A stretch of 64,000 bases of DNA from Stenotrophomonas sp. Ste86 (GTDB lineage: Bacteria > Pseudomonadota > Gammaproteobacteria > Xanthomonadales > Xanthomonadaceae): NCBI RefSeq assembly GCF_024519465.1, contig NZ_JALJRW010000002.1, positions 1 to 64,000 of the forward strand. The letters run 5' to 3'. Within the stretch, counting starts at the first letter, position 1; the number at the start of each line of letters is the position of its first letter. Below are positions 62,865 through 64,000 of the stretch, one piece after another. The notes beneath the pieces are model-generated. The model saw nothing but the letters and a program-made list of their open reading frames with translations. It did not search any database and was not told the origin of the DNA. A program made the position numbers and the translations under genes.

Positions 62865-63842
62865 ATGAAACTGTTTCCGCTGCATATCCTCCCGAACGAC
62901 ACCAAGATCGATTTCATGCGGTGGCGTCATGCCGCGATGGTCGTGACCCTGCTGCTGTTCGTGGGTTCGATCGCGTTGATCGCGACCAAGGGCTTCAACT
63001 ACGCGCTGGACTTCACCGGCGGTACGCTGATCGAGGCCCGCTTCGAGCGCAAGGTGGACGTTGAAGACGTCCGCGCCAAGCTCGAGGGCAATGGCTTTGA
63101 AGGCGCACAGGTGCAGAGCTTCGGTGGCAACACCGATCTGCTGATCCGCCTGGCACCGCAGGGTGAACATGCGCCGGGCACCGGCAATTCGGCCAGTGAC
63201 CAGCGCACCGCCGCGGCGGTGGTGAAGGCGATTTCCACCGGCGACAACCAGGCAACGGTGCTGCGCAACGAGTTCGTGGGCCCGCAGGTCGGCAAGGACC
63301 TGGCGATGAACGGTCTGTACGCCACGCTGTTCATGCTGGTGGGCTTCCTGATCTACATCGCGTTCCGCTTCGAGTGGAAGTTCGCCATCACGGCAAGCAT
63401 CGTGGCGCTGTTCGATCTGCTGGTGACGGTAGCCTACATTTCGGCGATCGGTCGCGAGTTCGACCTGACGGTGCTGGCCGGTCTGCTGTCGGTGATGGGC
63501 TTTGCCATCAACGACATCATCGTGGTGTTCGACCGCGTCCGCGAAAACTTCCGCAGCCTGCGCGTGGAGCCGCTGGAGGTGTTGAACCGTTCGATCAACC
63601 AGACGCTGTCGCGTACGGTGATCACCGCGGTGATGTTCTTCCTGTCGGCACTGGCGCTGTACATGTACGGCGGTACGTCGATGGAAGGTCTGGCCGAAAC
63701 CCACATGGTGGGCGCGGTGATCGTGGTGCTGTCCTCGATCCTGGTGGCCGTGCCGATGTTGACCATCGGTGCGCTGCGCGTGACCAAGCAGGACCTGCTG
63801 CCCAAGGCCAAGGACATCGAAGCGCTGGAGCGCCGTCCGTAA
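62865..63842 (+). CDS. secF: Protein translocase subunit SecF
   Basis: A 325-residue partner of SecD, 16 bases downstream. It has the N-terminal helix, the GFNYALDFTGGTLIEARFER segment, and helices with LLSVMGFAINDIIVVFDRV and RTVITAVMFFLSALALYMYG, the proton-pathway signature of the SecDF family. It ends the cluster. Confidence 0.97.
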   Translation: MKLFPLHILPNDTKIDFMRWRHAAMVVTLLLFVGSIALIATKGFNYALDFTGGTLIEARFERKVDVEDVRAKLEGNGFEGAQVQSFGGNTDLLIRLAPQGEHAPGTGNSASDQRTAAAVVKAISTGDNQATVLRNEFVGPQVGKDLAMNGLYATLFMLVGFLIYIAFRFEWKFAITASIVALFDLLVTVAYISAIGREFDLTVLAGLLSVMGFAINDIIVVFDRVRENFRSLRVEPLEVLNRSINQTLSRTVITAVMFFLSALALYMYGGTSMEGLAETHMVGAVIVVLSSILVAVPMLTIGALRVTKQDLLPKAKDIEALERRP

Positions 63843-63867
63843 GTCATCGGTTGCACGCACTACCTGA

Positions 63868-63899
63868 GAAGCCGCGCTCTGCGCGGCTTTTCCTTTTTG
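63868..63899 (+). terminator. Rho-independent terminator after secF
   Basis: AGCCGCGC (63870-63877) pairs with GCGCGGCT (63881-63888), loop TCT, followed by TTTCCTTTTT. It closes the queA-secF cluster. The remaining bases to 64000 show no gene. Confidence 0.88.
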
Positions 63900-64000
63900 C
63901 AGCAGGCGAGGCAGCGCCAGGAGCGGTGCCTTTGCTCTGTGCGAGGGAGGACGGCGGCCAGCCCCGTGCAGGACACGCCGTAACCCCGTCCGTGGGGGCT

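Overview
This window reads as a chromosomal segment of a Stenotrophomonas species (Xanthomonadaceae, Gammaproteobacteria). The evidence is high GC with strong third-position bias (most overlapping reading frames are shadows), many short GTAG/CTAC-flanked palindromes that look like the SMAG repeats described in S. maltophilia, a complete smeU1-V-W-U2-X efflux operon with a divergent LysR gene, and Xanthomonadaceae-type TonB receptors. I see no phage, insertion sequence, plasmid function or CRISPR array. Assignments come from reading motifs and gene order; no database search was run.

Layout. 1-5.9 kb: a heptamer repeat tract, then four tightly coupled genes (TonB receptor, beta-propeller lipoprotein resembling phytases, exported metallophosphoesterase, exported pyrophosphatase) that look like a pathway for using phosphate esters. 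6-12.3 kb: oxidative and light-damage functions (Fe/Mn superoxide dismutase, flavin reductase, catalase-like protein, photolyase) and an OmpA-like lipoprotein. 12.3-12.8 kb: a gene-free element made of two large hairpins with mutually complementary loops. 12.8-17.2 kb: an Oar-like TonB receptor and a LysR regulator. 17.3-25.1 kb: the smeU1VWU2X multidrug efflux operon, preceded by a 75-residue ORF. 25-31 kb: mixed metabolic and hypothetical genes. 31.4-32.6 kb: a P450-like gene abutting the 3' end of ssrA (tmRNA).

32.7-45.7 kb is a conserved housekeeping block: ssrA, smpB, ratA, rnfH, bamE, fur, recN, hrcA, grpE, dnaK, dnaJ. SGNH hydrolase and LysR genes lie between fur and recN. The heat-shock genes carry good sigma-32-like promoters. 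46-52.5 kb holds pyridoxal kinase, a prephenate dehydrogenase with an ACT domain, an MsbA-like ABC transporter, a YigZ protein and a sigma/anti-sigma pair. 52.5-55.4 kb is a GAF-GAF-GGDEF-EAL protein. 55.5-57.9 kb has a LOG-family protein and a class III aminotransferase. 58-63.8 kb is the classic queA-tgt-yajC-secD-secF cluster.

The most unusual items are the 12.4-12.6 kb kissing-hairpin element, the phosphate-ester operon, a Fur protein with no cysteine, the P450-like gene with a degenerate I-helix beside ssrA, SMAG elements whose bases supply stop codons of two genes, and a DnaA-box trio beside a nested inverted repeat near 48.1 kb.
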